In this document: positions 24,893 through 33,173 of the stretch, piece by piece | Numbering within the stretch: position 1 is the stretch's first letter | Layout: every line of letters begins with the position of its first letter | Assembly: GCA_000824825.2 (NCBI GenBank) | Contig: LM655207.1 | Location: 65,330 to 129,329, forward strand | DNA length: 64,000 nt | From: Mesorhizobium sp. ORS 3324 | Lineage (GTDB): Bacteria > Pseudomonadota > Alphaproteobacteria > Rhizobiales > Rhizobiaceae | Direction of reading: 5' to 3' | Position numbers and translations under genes: made by a program | Notes under the pieces: generated by a model | What the model was told of the DNA's origin: nothing | Databases searched by the model: none | What the model saw: the letters and a program-made list of their open reading frames with translations, nothing else

Positions 24893-25842
24893 GGCTCGTC
24901 CTTCCCGGCGGGCGACAGGCGGGCGCCCAGCAGCGCGATCTGGACCAGCGACAGCACCAACGCAATGACCAGCACGATGACGGAAAGGGCTGCGCCGCTG
25001 GCGGTGTCGCCCAGGACGAAGCTCTGCTTGAAGATGAAGGTGCCGAAGACTTCGCTCGCCCGGTTCGGGCCGCCGCCGGTCATCAGATGTACGATCGGAA
25101 AGGTCTGCAGCGTGCCGATGACGCCGAGCAGCAGCAGCGACTTCGTCGCCGGCGAAAGCATTGGCACGATGACGTGGACGCCCAGCCGCCAGCCCCTAGC
25201 GCCGTCGATGCGGGCGGCGTCCAGCACCTCGCTCGGCAGGTTGGCGATGCCGGCGATATACATCAGCATCGAGAAGCCAGTCCATTGCCAGATGTTGACG
25301 ACAATCAGCGCGTAGATCGCGGTCTTCGGGTCACCGATCGGCGACGTCATCATGACGATGCCGACATGCTTCAGATATTCCTGGGCGATGCCGTAGTAGG
25401 GCGCGTAGATCTGCACCCAGACCAGGCTTATGACCGAGACCGAGGTCACCACCGGCAGGAAGAACATGGTGCGAAAGAAGCCGCGCAGGGCGTGGGTGTG
25501 TCGCTCGATGAAATAGGCGAGCAGCCCGCCGATCAGCATCTGCACGGGAATGGTGATGATGCCCCACAGCACCATGTTGCGCACCACGATCCAGAAGGTC
25601 GGATCACTGAGGATGGTCGTGTAATTGGCGAAGCCGGCAAAGACGGCGCGGCCGTCTGCGGTGCCGGTGTAAAGGCTTTCGCCCGCGACCCACAGGATCG
25701 GATAGGCGATGAAGACGACAAAGAGCAGGGTCGCCGGCAGGGCGAAGAGATAGACCGTCGAAGCTTTCGATGCCGATCGCCGTTTCGCCGCCTGGACGGC
25801 GGTTCCGGCTCGCATGGCCTCTGCGCTCATGATGCTCGCCAT
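24889..25842 (-). CDS. Carbohydrate ABC transporter permease (MalF/UgpA type)
   Basis: The protein has about 317 residues from MASIMSAEAMRAGTAVQAAK. It has six membrane helices (first AYLFALPATLLFVVFIAYPI-like segment near residue 30) and the EAA loop LDAARIDGARGWRLGVHVIV. The start is ambiguous: a Met four codons further in (25830) is also possible, and neither has a strong Shine-Dalgarno match. It pairs with the MalG-type permease. It lies downstream of the binding-protein gene, from which it is separated by a hairpin. Confidence 0.9.
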   Translation of the reverse strand: MASIMSAEAMRAGTAVQAAKRRSASKASTVYLFALPATLLFVVFIAYPILWVAGESLYTGTADGRAVFAGFANYTTILSDPTFWIVVRNMVLWGIITIPVQMLIGGLLAYFIERHTHALRGFFRTMFFLPVVTSVSVISLVWVQIYAPYYGIAQEYLKHVGIVMMTSPIGDPKTAIYALIVVNIWQWTGFSMLMYIAGIANLPSEVLDAARIDGARGWRLGVHVIVPMLSPATKSLLLLGVIGTLQTFPIVHLMTGGGPNRASEVFGTFIFKQSFVLGDTASGAALSVIVLVIALVLSLVQIALLGARLSPAGKDEP

Positions 25843-25876
25843 CTTAACTGAAAAAGGACCGGCACTGAAGGAAAGA

Positions 25877-25900
25877 GCCGGGCGCGTTTCCACGCCCGGC
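25877..25900 (-). terminator. Hairpin between binding-protein and permease genes
   Basis: GCCGGGCG and CGCCCGGC form a perfect 8-bp stem with an 8-base loop, just after the stop of the binding-protein gene. There is no long T-run, so partial termination or 3'-end stabilisation of the binding-protein mRNA is more likely than full termination. This is a common way to express the binding protein above the permeases. Confidence 0.6.
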
Positions 25901-25913
25901 AGTTGGTCTTGGG

Positions 25914-27203
25914 TTATTTCGCGGCAAGGGCTTTCTCGCTCGCCGCCTGGACGGCGGCCAGGGCCGCTTCCGGCTCTGTGCTGCCGGCGGCGACGCCGGC
26001 CAACGCATTGTCCAGCGCCTCGGCGACGGCGGGCGAGGCGAAGCGCTGGTTCTCGGCCTTCGGCAAGTCGGCCATGAAGCGGGCCGACATGTCCTTGACA
26101 TGGTCGGTGATGTCACCCTTTGGCGCATTGCCGTCGAAGGCCGGCAGGTCGTTGAGGTCGTTCAGCGCTTCCTGCAGGCCGACGCCGTTGGTGAACTCGG
26201 CCAGGAAGGTCCAGGCTTCCGGATTCTTGCCGCCGTTCTTGGTCAGGCCGTAGCCGATATCGATGCCGCCGACCGGCGGGCTGGCGGAATTGCCGTCCTT
26301 GACCGGGGGCATGTAGAAGAAATCGAAGCCCTCCATGTTCTGCACGAACTCGGAAAGCGGCGGCGGGAACTTGCTTTCCTGCATCCACCAGGAGCCCAGC
26401 GCCATCATGCCGACCTTGCCTTGCGCGAAGAGTTGCGCGCCGGTCGGATAGGCATGGGCGCCCAGCGCGCCTTGCTGGAAGATGCCGTCGTCGAAAAGGC
26501 CTTTCCAGGCCTTCATCGCGGCGACCAGCTCGGGCGCCGTCCACGGCGACTCGCCGGCCTGCGCCTTGTCGACGATGCCGGGCGAGAACTGGTTGGCGAG
26601 CATCAGGAAGACGTTTTCGTTCTGCCAGCCATCGGCCGCGCCCTGGAACATCGGGATGTAGCCGCCATCCGTTAGCGCCTTGGCCGCAGCCTTGAGGTCG
26701 GCATAGGTCTTCGGCGGAGACAGGTTGAGCTTCTCGAAGATCTTGCGGTTGTACCAGATGCAGAGCACCTGCGATTCCTGCGGGATGATGTAATAGTTCT
26801 CATCGCCCTTGGGATTGCCCATCAGCATCTGCTTGCGGTTGACGGGGAAGATCTTCTCCGCCCATTTGTCGCCCCACTGCTTGGCGGCGCGTTCGTTCAC
26901 CGCTTCCAGATTTTCGCGATATTGCTGGGTGAGCGAGCCGGGCTGCAGGCCGATCACGTCGGGCAGGCTGCCCGACGCGGCAGCGGCCTTGAGCGCGGTG
27001 ATGTATTCGGGCGAATAGTTGTAATAGGTGTATTTGACTTTGATGTCGGGATGGGCCTTCTCGAAGGCAGCGATCGATTTCTCCATCGTGCTCTGGACGA
27101 ACCAGGACCAGACGGTCACCTCTTTCTGCTCGGCATTGGCAAAAGCGGAATAAAGCGCTGCGGCGAGGATCGTCGTCGCAAGAAACAGCATTTTTCTCAT
27201 CAT
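25914..27203 (-). CDS. Sugar ABC transporter substrate-binding protein (CUT1, MalE-like)
   Basis: The start at MMRKMLFLATTILAAALYSA follows AGGGAGGAAT. A Sec signal peptide with a likely cleavage after AFANA leaves a mature periplasmic protein of ~405 residues. It reads as a family 1 solute-binding protein: VTVWSWFVQSTMEKSIAAFE, PDIKVKYTYYNYSPEYITAL, LPDVIGLQPGSL and GKVGMMALGSWWMQESKF. The ligand cannot be read. Neighbouring dehydrogenases, kinase and aldolase suggest a sugar or polyol. Confidence 0.92.
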   Translation of the reverse strand: MMRKMLFLATTILAAALYSAFANAEQKEVTVWSWFVQSTMEKSIAAFEKAHPDIKVKYTYYNYSPEYITALKAAAASGSLPDVIGLQPGSLTQQYRENLEAVNERAAKQWGDKWAEKIFPVNRKQMLMGNPKGDENYYIIPQESQVLCIWYNRKIFEKLNLSPPKTYADLKAAAKALTDGGYIPMFQGAADGWQNENVFLMLANQFSPGIVDKAQAGESPWTAPELVAAMKAWKGLFDDGIFQQGALGAHAYPTGAQLFAQGKVGMMALGSWWMQESKFPPPLSEFVQNMEGFDFFYMPPVKDGNSASPPVGGIDIGYGLTKNGGKNPEAWTFLAEFTNGVGLQEALNDLNDLPAFDGNAPKGDITDHVKDMSARFMADLPKAENQRFASPAVAEALDNALAGVAAGSTEPEAALAAVQAASEKALAAK

Positions 27204-27289
27204 ATTCCTCCCTTTTTCAGTTCCCAAACGATGCGCGCCGCGAGCCTCCATCTCGCGGACACCGTGACCCGTCGCCGGATCATTCAAAC

Positions 27290-27337
27290 GCGACGGCTGT
27301 GCCGTCGTCGCAAATGCGACGGCTCTGCCGTCGCGCG
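27290..27337 (-). terminator. Two tandem hairpins between aldolase-like and binding-protein genes
   Basis: Two near-identical short inverted repeats occur in tandem. Each has a CGACGGC arm, a loop of two or three bases and a GCCGTCG arm, with a spacer containing CGCAAAT between them. They sit immediately downstream of the aldolase-like gene stop and upstream of the binding-protein gene. They could attenuate read-through or protect the mRNA 3' end. Confidence 0.5.
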
Positions 27338-27343
27338 CTGATC

Positions 27344-28360
27344 TTACGCCGCTTTGGCGGCTGCTTCGGTTAGCACCTCCTCGGTAATCGCGCGGTCGTC
27401 GGCGAGCGGCCGGTTCGGCGTCAGCCCGAGCTTCTGCAACTCGTCGTGATAGGCGCGCACGGCCTCTTCCGGCGCGATCGTGCCGTCGGCAACCGCGCGC
27501 ATCAGGACGATGAGCTGCAGCGGCGCCTCAGCGAGGTTGATCTTGCGACCGAACAGTGCGAGGCGCGCGCCGTAACGCTCCGATTGGGCGACGAGCTCGA
27601 AGGTGTCGCGCGTCGTGCCGGCGCCGCCGCCGAGCACGCCGACGATCAGCTCGGTGTCGAAGCTTGCGAGTTCTTCCAGCGCCTTCGGACCGTTATAGGC
27701 GGTCTTCAGGAACAGCGGGCGTTCGGCCTTCGGCACGCTCGCCAGCGACTTGATAATGTTGTCGTTGACGAATTCGCCGATCTGGTCTCGGCTGAAGCCG
27801 AGGTCGATGCTCGGATTGAAGACCTCGTAGAAATACTTGAAGCCGACGCGAGCCGCTTGGGCACGGAAGTCGGCAAAGGCGTTCAGGGTGGAGACGTCAC
27901 GCTCGACGTCGTTGCTGAAGGAAACCGAATAGAGGGCAAGGTCGGTGCCATGCGCGGGATAATTGGCGATGGCGCGCGCCAGATTGGTGTCGCGGAAGGG
28001 CACCGAGGCGGTCTGGGTGTAGGTACCATGGCGCACGGCGCCCCAGCACATGGTTTCCAGATTGCCGCGGATGGCGGGCTTCACCTCGCTGCCGAAGAAA
28101 GCGCCGCGCTCGTCGAGAAGCTCGAGATTGGACTGCGACACCAGCATGATGTCGACAACGTCCTGTTTGATGATCTCTTCGATCTGGGCAATGAATTCCT
28201 GGCGGCTGCGGCGGCGCGGCGGCTTGGCCGAATAGTCGAAGCCGGTGGCGGTCACGCCGGCGCCGACATCGCTGTCCTTGGCATCGGCGATGACGAAATC
28301 GGCCCGCGTGTAACGGCCGGCACGGATGTTCGCCAGCTTCCTGTCCAATCTCGTGACCAT
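27344..28360 (-). CDS. Class I aldolase-like TIM-barrel protein (LacD/DhnA type)
   Basis: The start at MVTRLDRKLANIRAGRYTRA is preceded by CGAGGAAG. The 338-residue protein shows the class I aldolase layout. DIMLVSQSNLELLDERGAFF is an early strand, PLFLKTAYNGPKALEELA carries the probable Schiff-base Lys, and VGVLGGGAGTTRDTFELVAQ is the Gly-rich phosphate-binding loop before the last helices. It would cleave or form a ketose phosphate. With the kinase and SDRs in the same module, it likely splits a ketose-1-phosphate into DHAP and an aldehyde. The exact substrate is not deducible. Confidence 0.7.
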   Translation of the reverse strand: MVTRLDRKLANIRAGRYTRADFVIADAKDSDVGAGVTATGFDYSAKPPRRRSRQEFIAQIEEIIKQDVVDIMLVSQSNLELLDERGAFFGSEVKPAIRGNLETMCWGAVRHGTYTQTASVPFRDTNLARAIANYPAHGTDLALYSVSFSNDVERDVSTLNAFADFRAQAARVGFKYFYEVFNPSIDLGFSRDQIGEFVNDNIIKSLASVPKAERPLFLKTAYNGPKALEELASFDTELIVGVLGGGAGTTRDTFELVAQSERYGARLALFGRKINLAEAPLQLIVLMRAVADGTIAPEEAVRAYHDELQKLGLTPNRPLADDRAITEEVLTEAAAKAA

Positions 28361-28740
28361 GATCTTCCTCGGTGAAATCTGCTGTGCGCCGCCGCGATGT
28401 CGCGGTCCGAGCGTGCCGCCACTATGGCAAAAGTTATCATAATCTGTCAATAGCTATCTAACTCTCTCTTACTTGGAGAGGAGGTCACTTTGCCCGCAGG
28501 CACTTCCGATGCGAAGGCTCGGCCAAAGCCGAACTCACATAACGTTTTGAATTAGCAATACTTTGTCGCCAAACCGGGATTGGCCCGCATTTTTGCAGCC
28601 GAGGTTTGGGTCGCCAGTGTCGCTGCCTTAGCTCTTCCAAGCGAAGCGTATTCAACGTCGTCGAGTAAAAATCGCATTGACGATTTGGAAGATAATGATA
28701 GCAATTGACAAGACTGCAGGTTCAGGAGGAAAGGCGCGGG
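28361..28740. promoter_or_regulatory. Divergent promoter region of the sugar/polyol module
   Basis: This intergenic stretch separates the minus-strand aldolase/transport operon from the plus-strand kinase/SDR/DeoR operon. On the minus strand, TTGACA (28445-28450 area) followed 17 bases later by CATAGT is a plausible sigma-70 promoter for the aldolase-like gene. On the plus strand, AATTGACA around 28696-28703 precedes an AGGAGGAAAG ribosome site. No clear palindromic operator was identified. The DeoR protein encoded in the module is the likely regulator. Confidence 0.45.
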
Positions 28741-30009
28741 ATGAGCGATGTTGGCACCGGGTCGCTCGCGGAACGCTATGCTGCCCTGACCGATCCCCGA
28801 TCGGGTCCGCTCGGCGCCGACGCGTTGTCCTCGACCGGGCTTTTCCTGTGCGGCATCAGCGCGTGCGTCGACGCGCGGGTCGAGATGAACGACATCTGGC
28901 CGCTGCTGGAAGCACCGGCCGACACACAGGCGGCGCGGCTTGCGGCGCTTCTGCTTGCGCGGGCGGCGCGCGGCGTAGGCGGCGAGGTGCGCTTCGACTG
29001 GCCGGAAGGCCCGGCATGGCTGCGCGAGCGCTTGCAGCCTCGCCATGCCCTAGGCGGAACCGGGCCGCAGGCGGCCTGGGTGCTCGCGCAACTCGGCGTC
29101 CGCTCGCTGGTGGCGCTGGAAGATCGCCATGACCTGATGCTCCGGCAAATCCCCCCGGGTGTTCTTTTGGCGGATGGCGGGGCGCTCAAAAGCGTGGACG
29201 AAGTTCCGGCCACGGGGCCGCATATCTCGGAAATCTTCATCTTCGAATTCACCGCCGGCCGAGCGATCGGTCCGGTTGTCCCGCCGCGATCCTCTCGGGT
29301 CATCATTCGCTTCTGCGACCGCGGCATCCAACATGACTCCGATTTCGAAAGCCTGTCGCGGCAACTGGCGCCGTCGGCCGCGGCCGGGCTCCTTTCCGGC
29401 CTCAACGATGAGGCGATAGAGAATATCGGCGCCGCCAGTCGGCATGTGTTCGCGCTGAGCCGGGACTGGAAGGATGCCGGCCTGCGCACGATCCATTTCG
29501 AGCTGGCGGGCTATGCTTCGCAACAGGCGATCGAGGAGCTTTTGTCCAATGCGCGCGGTTCAATCACCTCGGTTGGCATGAGCCATTCCGAGTTGCTCGC
29601 CATGAACCCGTCAGCCCATAATCCGATGGAGGCGCTTATCGCGCTCGGCGACCGGCTCGGGCTCGATCGCGTCTGTGTGCATGCCGACACATGGGCGGCC
29701 GCCGTGACGCTGAATGATCCGCAAGAAGAGGAGATGGCACTCATGGCAGGCTGCGCGATCGCCAGCGCTAGGGCCGCGAACGGCGCACCCGCGCGTGACA
29801 TCTCAATCTCACCGGCGGCTGCCTTCCATCCGCTTCCCTTCGAGACGCCCGCTCGCAAAGGACGCTGGACCTTCGTCGCCTGCGCGTCGCCCTATCTAGA
29901 CAAGCCGGCGGCGACGCTCGGCCTCGGCGACAGCTTCACCGCCGGCTGCCTGCTGATCCTGGGGCGGGCCCGCCAAGCCAATGCCGGCCAAACCCTCCAA
30001 CACGCCTGA
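28741..30009 (+). CDS. ADP-dependent sugar kinase-like protein (ADP-PFK/GK family)
   Basis: The ATG at 28741 follows AGGAGGAAAGGCGCGGG. The 422-residue ribokinase-fold protein differs from ordinary PfkB kinases. ALGGTGPQAAWVLAQLGVRS (~101-120), IHFELAGYASQQAIEELLSN, SITSVGMSHSELL and the C-terminal GLGDSFTAGCLLILG match the ADP-dependent phosphofructokinase/glucokinase family, with the catalytic Asp in the GxGD motif. The family is mainly archaeal and metazoan, so its presence in a rhizobial sugar operon is notable. ADP as donor is inference. It probably phosphorylates the ketose made by one of the SDRs. Confidence 0.68.
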   Translation: MSDVGTGSLAERYAALTDPRSGPLGADALSSTGLFLCGISACVDARVEMNDIWPLLEAPADTQAARLAALLLARAARGVGGEVRFDWPEGPAWLRERLQPRHALGGTGPQAAWVLAQLGVRSLVALEDRHDLMLRQIPPGVLLADGGALKSVDEVPATGPHISEIFIFEFTAGRAIGPVVPPRSSRVIIRFCDRGIQHDSDFESLSRQLAPSAAAGLLSGLNDEAIENIGAASRHVFALSRDWKDAGLRTIHFELAGYASQQAIEELLSNARGSITSVGMSHSELLAMNPSAHNPMEALIALGDRLGLDRVCVHADTWAAAVTLNDPQEEEMALMAGCAIASARAANGAPARDISISPAAAFHPLPFETPARKGRWTFVACASPYLDKPAATLGLGDSFTAGCLLILGRARQANAGQTLQHA

Positions 30010-30021
30010 AGGACAATTTCG

Positions 30022-30795
30022 ATGTTTCTCGAACGCTTCCGCCTCGACGGCAAGACGGCTTTCATCACCGGCGGCGGCCGCGGCATCGGCCTCTCGACGG
30101 CCGAGGCGCTGACGGAGGCCGGCGCGAAAGTCATCATATCGGACCTCGATCCAAAGGTGCTGGCTGCCGGGCGCGAGCAACTCAAGCAGAAGGGCTACGC
30201 GGTCGAGGCGGTCGAACTCGATGTCACCGATTCAAAGGCCGTCGCCGTCGCCGCCAAGTCCGCCAATGAGCGCCATGGCGCGGTCGATATACTGATCGCC
30301 AATGCCGGCATCGCGTGGCCCGACACAGGTGGCGAGGAGATGACTGACGAGGTGTGGCTAAAGGTGGTCGATGTCGACCTCAACGGCGCCTACTGGTCCT
30401 GCCGCGAGTTCGCCAGACCAATGCTGGAGCGCGGTCGCGGCTCGATCGTGACGCTTGGCTCGATGTCCGGGTTGATCTCCAACAAGCCGCAGCGCCAGGC
30501 GCATTACAACGCGGCAAAGGCCGCGGTCCATCACATGACGCGCTCGCTAGCCGGCGAATGGGCGGCGCGCGGCGTCCGGGTGAACTGCGTGGCGCCGACC
30601 TATGTCGATACGGTGATGTCGCGCGGCGGCTTCAGCGACGACAAGCTGATGCCCGTCTGGATGGACATGACGCCGATGCGGCGCGTCGCGCAGCCGCATG
30701 AGATCGCCGCACCCATCCTCTTCCTCGCCTCTGACGCGGCCAGCGCCATGACCGGCGCGGTAGTGGTTGTGGATTGCGGTTATACGATTTGGTAG
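30022..30795 (+). CDS. SDR-family sugar/polyol dehydrogenase
   Basis: This 257-residue classical SDR has TGGGRGIG (NAD(P)-binding), DLDP after beta-2 (Asp favours NAD), NAG (IANAGIAWPD), catalytic Ser in LGSMSGLISN, YNAAKAA (Tyr-x3-Lys) and GEWAARGVRVNCVAPTYVDT. The sequence resembles the sorbitol/arabinitol/gluconate 5-dehydrogenase subgroup. It begins 12 bases after the kinase gene and precedes the DeoR gene, so it is co-transcribed and likely oxidises the imported polyol. Confidence 0.85.
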   Translation: MFLERFRLDGKTAFITGGGRGIGLSTAEALTEAGAKVIISDLDPKVLAAGREQLKQKGYAVEAVELDVTDSKAVAVAAKSANERHGAVDILIANAGIAWPDTGGEEMTDEVWLKVVDVDLNGAYWSCREFARPMLERGRGSIVTLGSMSGLISNKPQRQAHYNAAKAAVHHMTRSLAGEWAARGVRVNCVAPTYVDTVMSRGGFSDDKLMPVWMDMTPMRRVAQPHEIAAPILFLASDAASAMTGAVVVVDCGYTIW

Positions 30796-30834
30796 AGGGA
30801 TTCTATTCGGCCTGCCGGCCGCCGAGCAACAAGC

Positions 30835-31680
30835 ATGGATACTCCCAGCAAACGCGTCGAAATGGTTCCCGCCAAGCGGCAGGCGCTCATCCTGGAGCAT
30901 CTGCGCGTCAACGGCGCGGCTTCGATCCAGGAACTGGCCGACACAATCGGCGGCTCGCAGTCCACGGTGCGCCGCGACCTCGAGCATCTGATGGAGAAGG
31001 GCTACCTCGAACGCACGCATGGCGGCGCACATCTCTTACAGCCGATGCGGGCCACCTTCGAGCGCGAAACCACTGTCAACGCCGAATTGCAGCATGCAGA
31101 GAAGCTCGCCATCGGCCGCGAGGCTGCTAGGCGGCTGAGCGCCGGCGACAGCGTCATTTTCGACAGTTCCTCAACCGTGATGGAGGCTGTGCGCGCCGTC
31201 GCCGATCGCGACCTGCCGCTCACCGTGGTGACCAACAGCCTGGAGATCGCCGACTTCGCGGCCGACATCAAATCCTGGCGCATCATCCTGCCCGGCGGCA
31301 CGGTGCGGCCCGGTTACCGGCACCTTGCCGGCGAGCCGGGCGAGAGCTTCATCAAGACGCTGCATGCGGACCTGTGCATGACCGGCGCCTCGGCCGTCAC
31401 CGGCACGCTGCTCACTGAAACATCGCTGGAGGTCGCCTCGCTCAAGCGCGCCATGATTTCGTCGGCGCGCAAGACGATCCTGCTCGTCGATTCTTCGAAA
31501 TTCACAGCGCCCGGCTTCTGCACGCTTTCGGACATTTCCGAAATCGATGAAGTAATCACCGACGAAGGCGTCTCGCAGGATGCGCTGTCGTCGCTCTACG
31601 CCGCGGAGCGGAAGGTGACGGTGGTACGAGTCGGCAGTGTTGCGGCGCGTCATACCAGCAACAATGTTCGGCCGTCGTGA
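30835..31680 (+). CDS. DeoR/GlpR-family transcriptional regulator
   Basis: The 281-residue protein has an N-terminal DeoR helix-turn-helix (KRQALILEHLRVNGAASIQE, followed by LADTIGGSQSTVRRDLEHL and the YLERTHGGAHL wing). A C-terminal isomerase-like effector domain follows, with DSVIFDSSSTVMEAVRAVAD, VVTNSLEIAD and a late VDSSKFTAPGFCTLSDIS motif that binds a sugar phosphate. Family members are usually repressors relieved by a phosphorylated intermediate, here plausibly the kinase product. It lies 39 bases after the SDR gene. Confidence 0.9.
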   Translation: MDTPSKRVEMVPAKRQALILEHLRVNGAASIQELADTIGGSQSTVRRDLEHLMEKGYLERTHGGAHLLQPMRATFERETTVNAELQHAEKLAIGREAARRLSAGDSVIFDSSSTVMEAVRAVADRDLPLTVVTNSLEIADFAADIKSWRIILPGGTVRPGYRHLAGEPGESFIKTLHADLCMTGASAVTGTLLTETSLEVASLKRAMISSARKTILLVDSSKFTAPGFCTLSDISEIDEVITDEGVSQDALSSLYAAERKVTVVRVGSVAARHTSNNVRPS

Positions 31681-31860
31681 GCATTACCGCCCTTGGGAGA
31701 GCCTGGCCATCCTCGCAGGGCGGTCCCTCGTCGGGCGACAATAGACTGCTTGGGATCTACGAAGCAGAGTCGCTTTGCTTGATACCGGAGGTGTCGAAGT
31801 CCACCTGCTTGTCGTCTGCGGATTCGTCGGGCCCATTTCGGCCTTACCGACGGGCTTTAG

Positions 31861-31926
31861 AATGCAAAAAACCGCCCCGGTTAGACCGGGACGGTTATTG
31901 ATTTATGACAAAATTGGTTGCGGGAC
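31861..31926 (-). repeat. Direct repeat copy 3: tRNA(fMet) 3'-end plus terminator (att-like scar)
   Basis: Third copy of the element at 3589 and 21791, again same orientation. Hairpin arms are intact and followed on the minus strand by a TTTTTTGC tract, which makes the terminator character clearest here. The tRNA-derived end lacks one C compared with the other copies (GTCCCGCAACCA). Downstream sequence is unrelated to that beside copies 1 and 2. It closes the sugar module at the right and borders the conserved chromosomal part. Confidence 0.7.
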
Positions 31927-32409
31927 CTGCTTTGAAGCTGCAACCTCGCAGAGTTCAGCACGGCCATTCAATGGCAATGCGAGGGACTGCACGCCTGCCT
32001 TGACCGACTCATAAATGCAAGCGACCGGTAACGGCCTGCAACAAAAACAAGCACTTACCCTTAAAGGCGCGTTAAAGCATGGTTTATGCAGCCTTTTGAA
32101 ATTCCTTACGACTTTCTAAATCCGCTGCCGCCCGTTATCGTCGCAGCTCTGTTCACGGCGCTTAAGCCGAGCCTCGGCGAAGCGATCGGCGGCTTCCGAA
32201 ACGATCATCGGGTCGATGCGTTGTTCAACCGGCCAGTGCTTCGACTTTTCCATCACCATCGTTAGGAAAGCGCTAGCAGCTTTCCGACTTGATGCAGGCC
32301 TCGCGGGACCAGCCCGTACGCAAACGCATCGGCCTGGGCGGTTACTGTGACGAGCCGAACAGGATATAAAGCTATCTGGCAGCAGTTCGTCGAGGAAAGC
32401 CTCACCGCC
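31927..32409. other. Intergenic region upstream of pcm
   Basis: No well-supported gene. A minus-strand 47-residue frame (32116-32259, MVMEKSKHWPVEQRIDPMIV) has protein-like composition but no ribosome-binding site, so I leave it uncalled. An in-frame GTG at 32347 could extend the following methyltransferase by 21 residues, but without a start signal. Confidence 0.4.
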
Positions 32410-33084
32410 ATGAAACCGATGAACGAAAAGCACCTTGCGGTTCTACGCAGGCACATGGTCGAGATGATTGAGATCCATGCCGACCTTGCAAGCGAAGAAC
32501 TCGGCAAGGCAACGCTCGATAAGCGGGTGATGGCATCGATGCGGCGGGTTCCGCGACATCTCTTCGTGCCAGCTACGGTCGCGCCTTATGCCTACCAGGA
32601 CATGCCGCTGCCGATCGGCTTCGATAAGACCATATCGCAGCCCTTCATTGTCGCTCTGATGACCGATCTCCTTAATCCCCAACCGCACGAAACGGTGCTC
32701 GAGATCGGGACCGGTCTAGGCTATCAATCCGCGATCCTCGCCGAACTCGCAGGGCAAGTTTGGAGCGTCGAAATCATCGAGGAATTCGCAAACCATGCCG
32801 AGGCTCTGCTGCAGGGCCTTGGCTTCTCGAATGTCGCCATTCGTGTCGGAGACGGGTCTCGCGGCTGGCCCGAGCACGCCCCATTCGATAAGATCCTGGT
32901 TAGCGTGGCGGCTGAGCGGACGCCGCCGGCTTTGTTGAACCAGCTCAAGCCAGGGGGACGCCTTGTTCTGCCTTTGGCGTCTGAAGAAGGACAGTTTCTG
33001 ACTGTCATCGACAAGGATGCTGCTGGGCAACTCGAGACTCGGAGACTCATTCCGGTTCGGTTCAGCCGGCTTGAAACCATCTAA
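32410..33084 (+). CDS. pcm: Protein-L-isoaspartate O-methyltransferase
   Basis: The 224-residue length from MKPMNEKHLAVLRRHMVEMI matches the family, and GAGGAAAG lies eight bases upstream. It has the PCMT signature VPRHLFVPATVAPYAYQDMP, IGFDKTISQPFIVALMTDLL (the conserved G..tiSqP segment), VLEIGTGLGYQSAILAELAG (SAM-binding motif I) and VGDGSRGWPEHAPFDKILVS. It repairs isoaspartyl residues in damaged proteins using SAM in the cytoplasm. A GTG start at 32347 is possible but not favoured. Confidence 0.9.
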   Translation: MKPMNEKHLAVLRRHMVEMIEIHADLASEELGKATLDKRVMASMRRVPRHLFVPATVAPYAYQDMPLPIGFDKTISQPFIVALMTDLLNPQPHETVLEIGTGLGYQSAILAELAGQVWSVEIIEEFANHAEALLQGLGFSNVAIRVGDGSRGWPEHAPFDKILVSVAAERTPPALLNQLKPGGRLVLPLASEEGQFLTVIDKDAAGQLETRRLIPVRFSRLETI

Positions 33085-33173
33085 CGAGGTGCGCAACTAG
33101 CGCGACTTCGCTTTTCCGACCGCCAGCCGGATGCCGGCAGCTCGGCACTCTTGTCGTCGCAATCCTGCGACTG

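Noticed and set aside
23816..25315. A ~500-codon plus-strand open frame opposite the sugar ABC genes
   Set aside because: It is antisense to two well-supported transporter genes, is rich in His/Asp/Arg/Gln as expected for shadow frames of GC-rich genes, and has no ribosome site or domain.
3589..31926. A CRISPR array made of the recurring hairpin sequence
   Set aside because: Only three copies, 10-18 kb apart, without spacers of constant length or cas genes. The tRNA-derived end explains them better.
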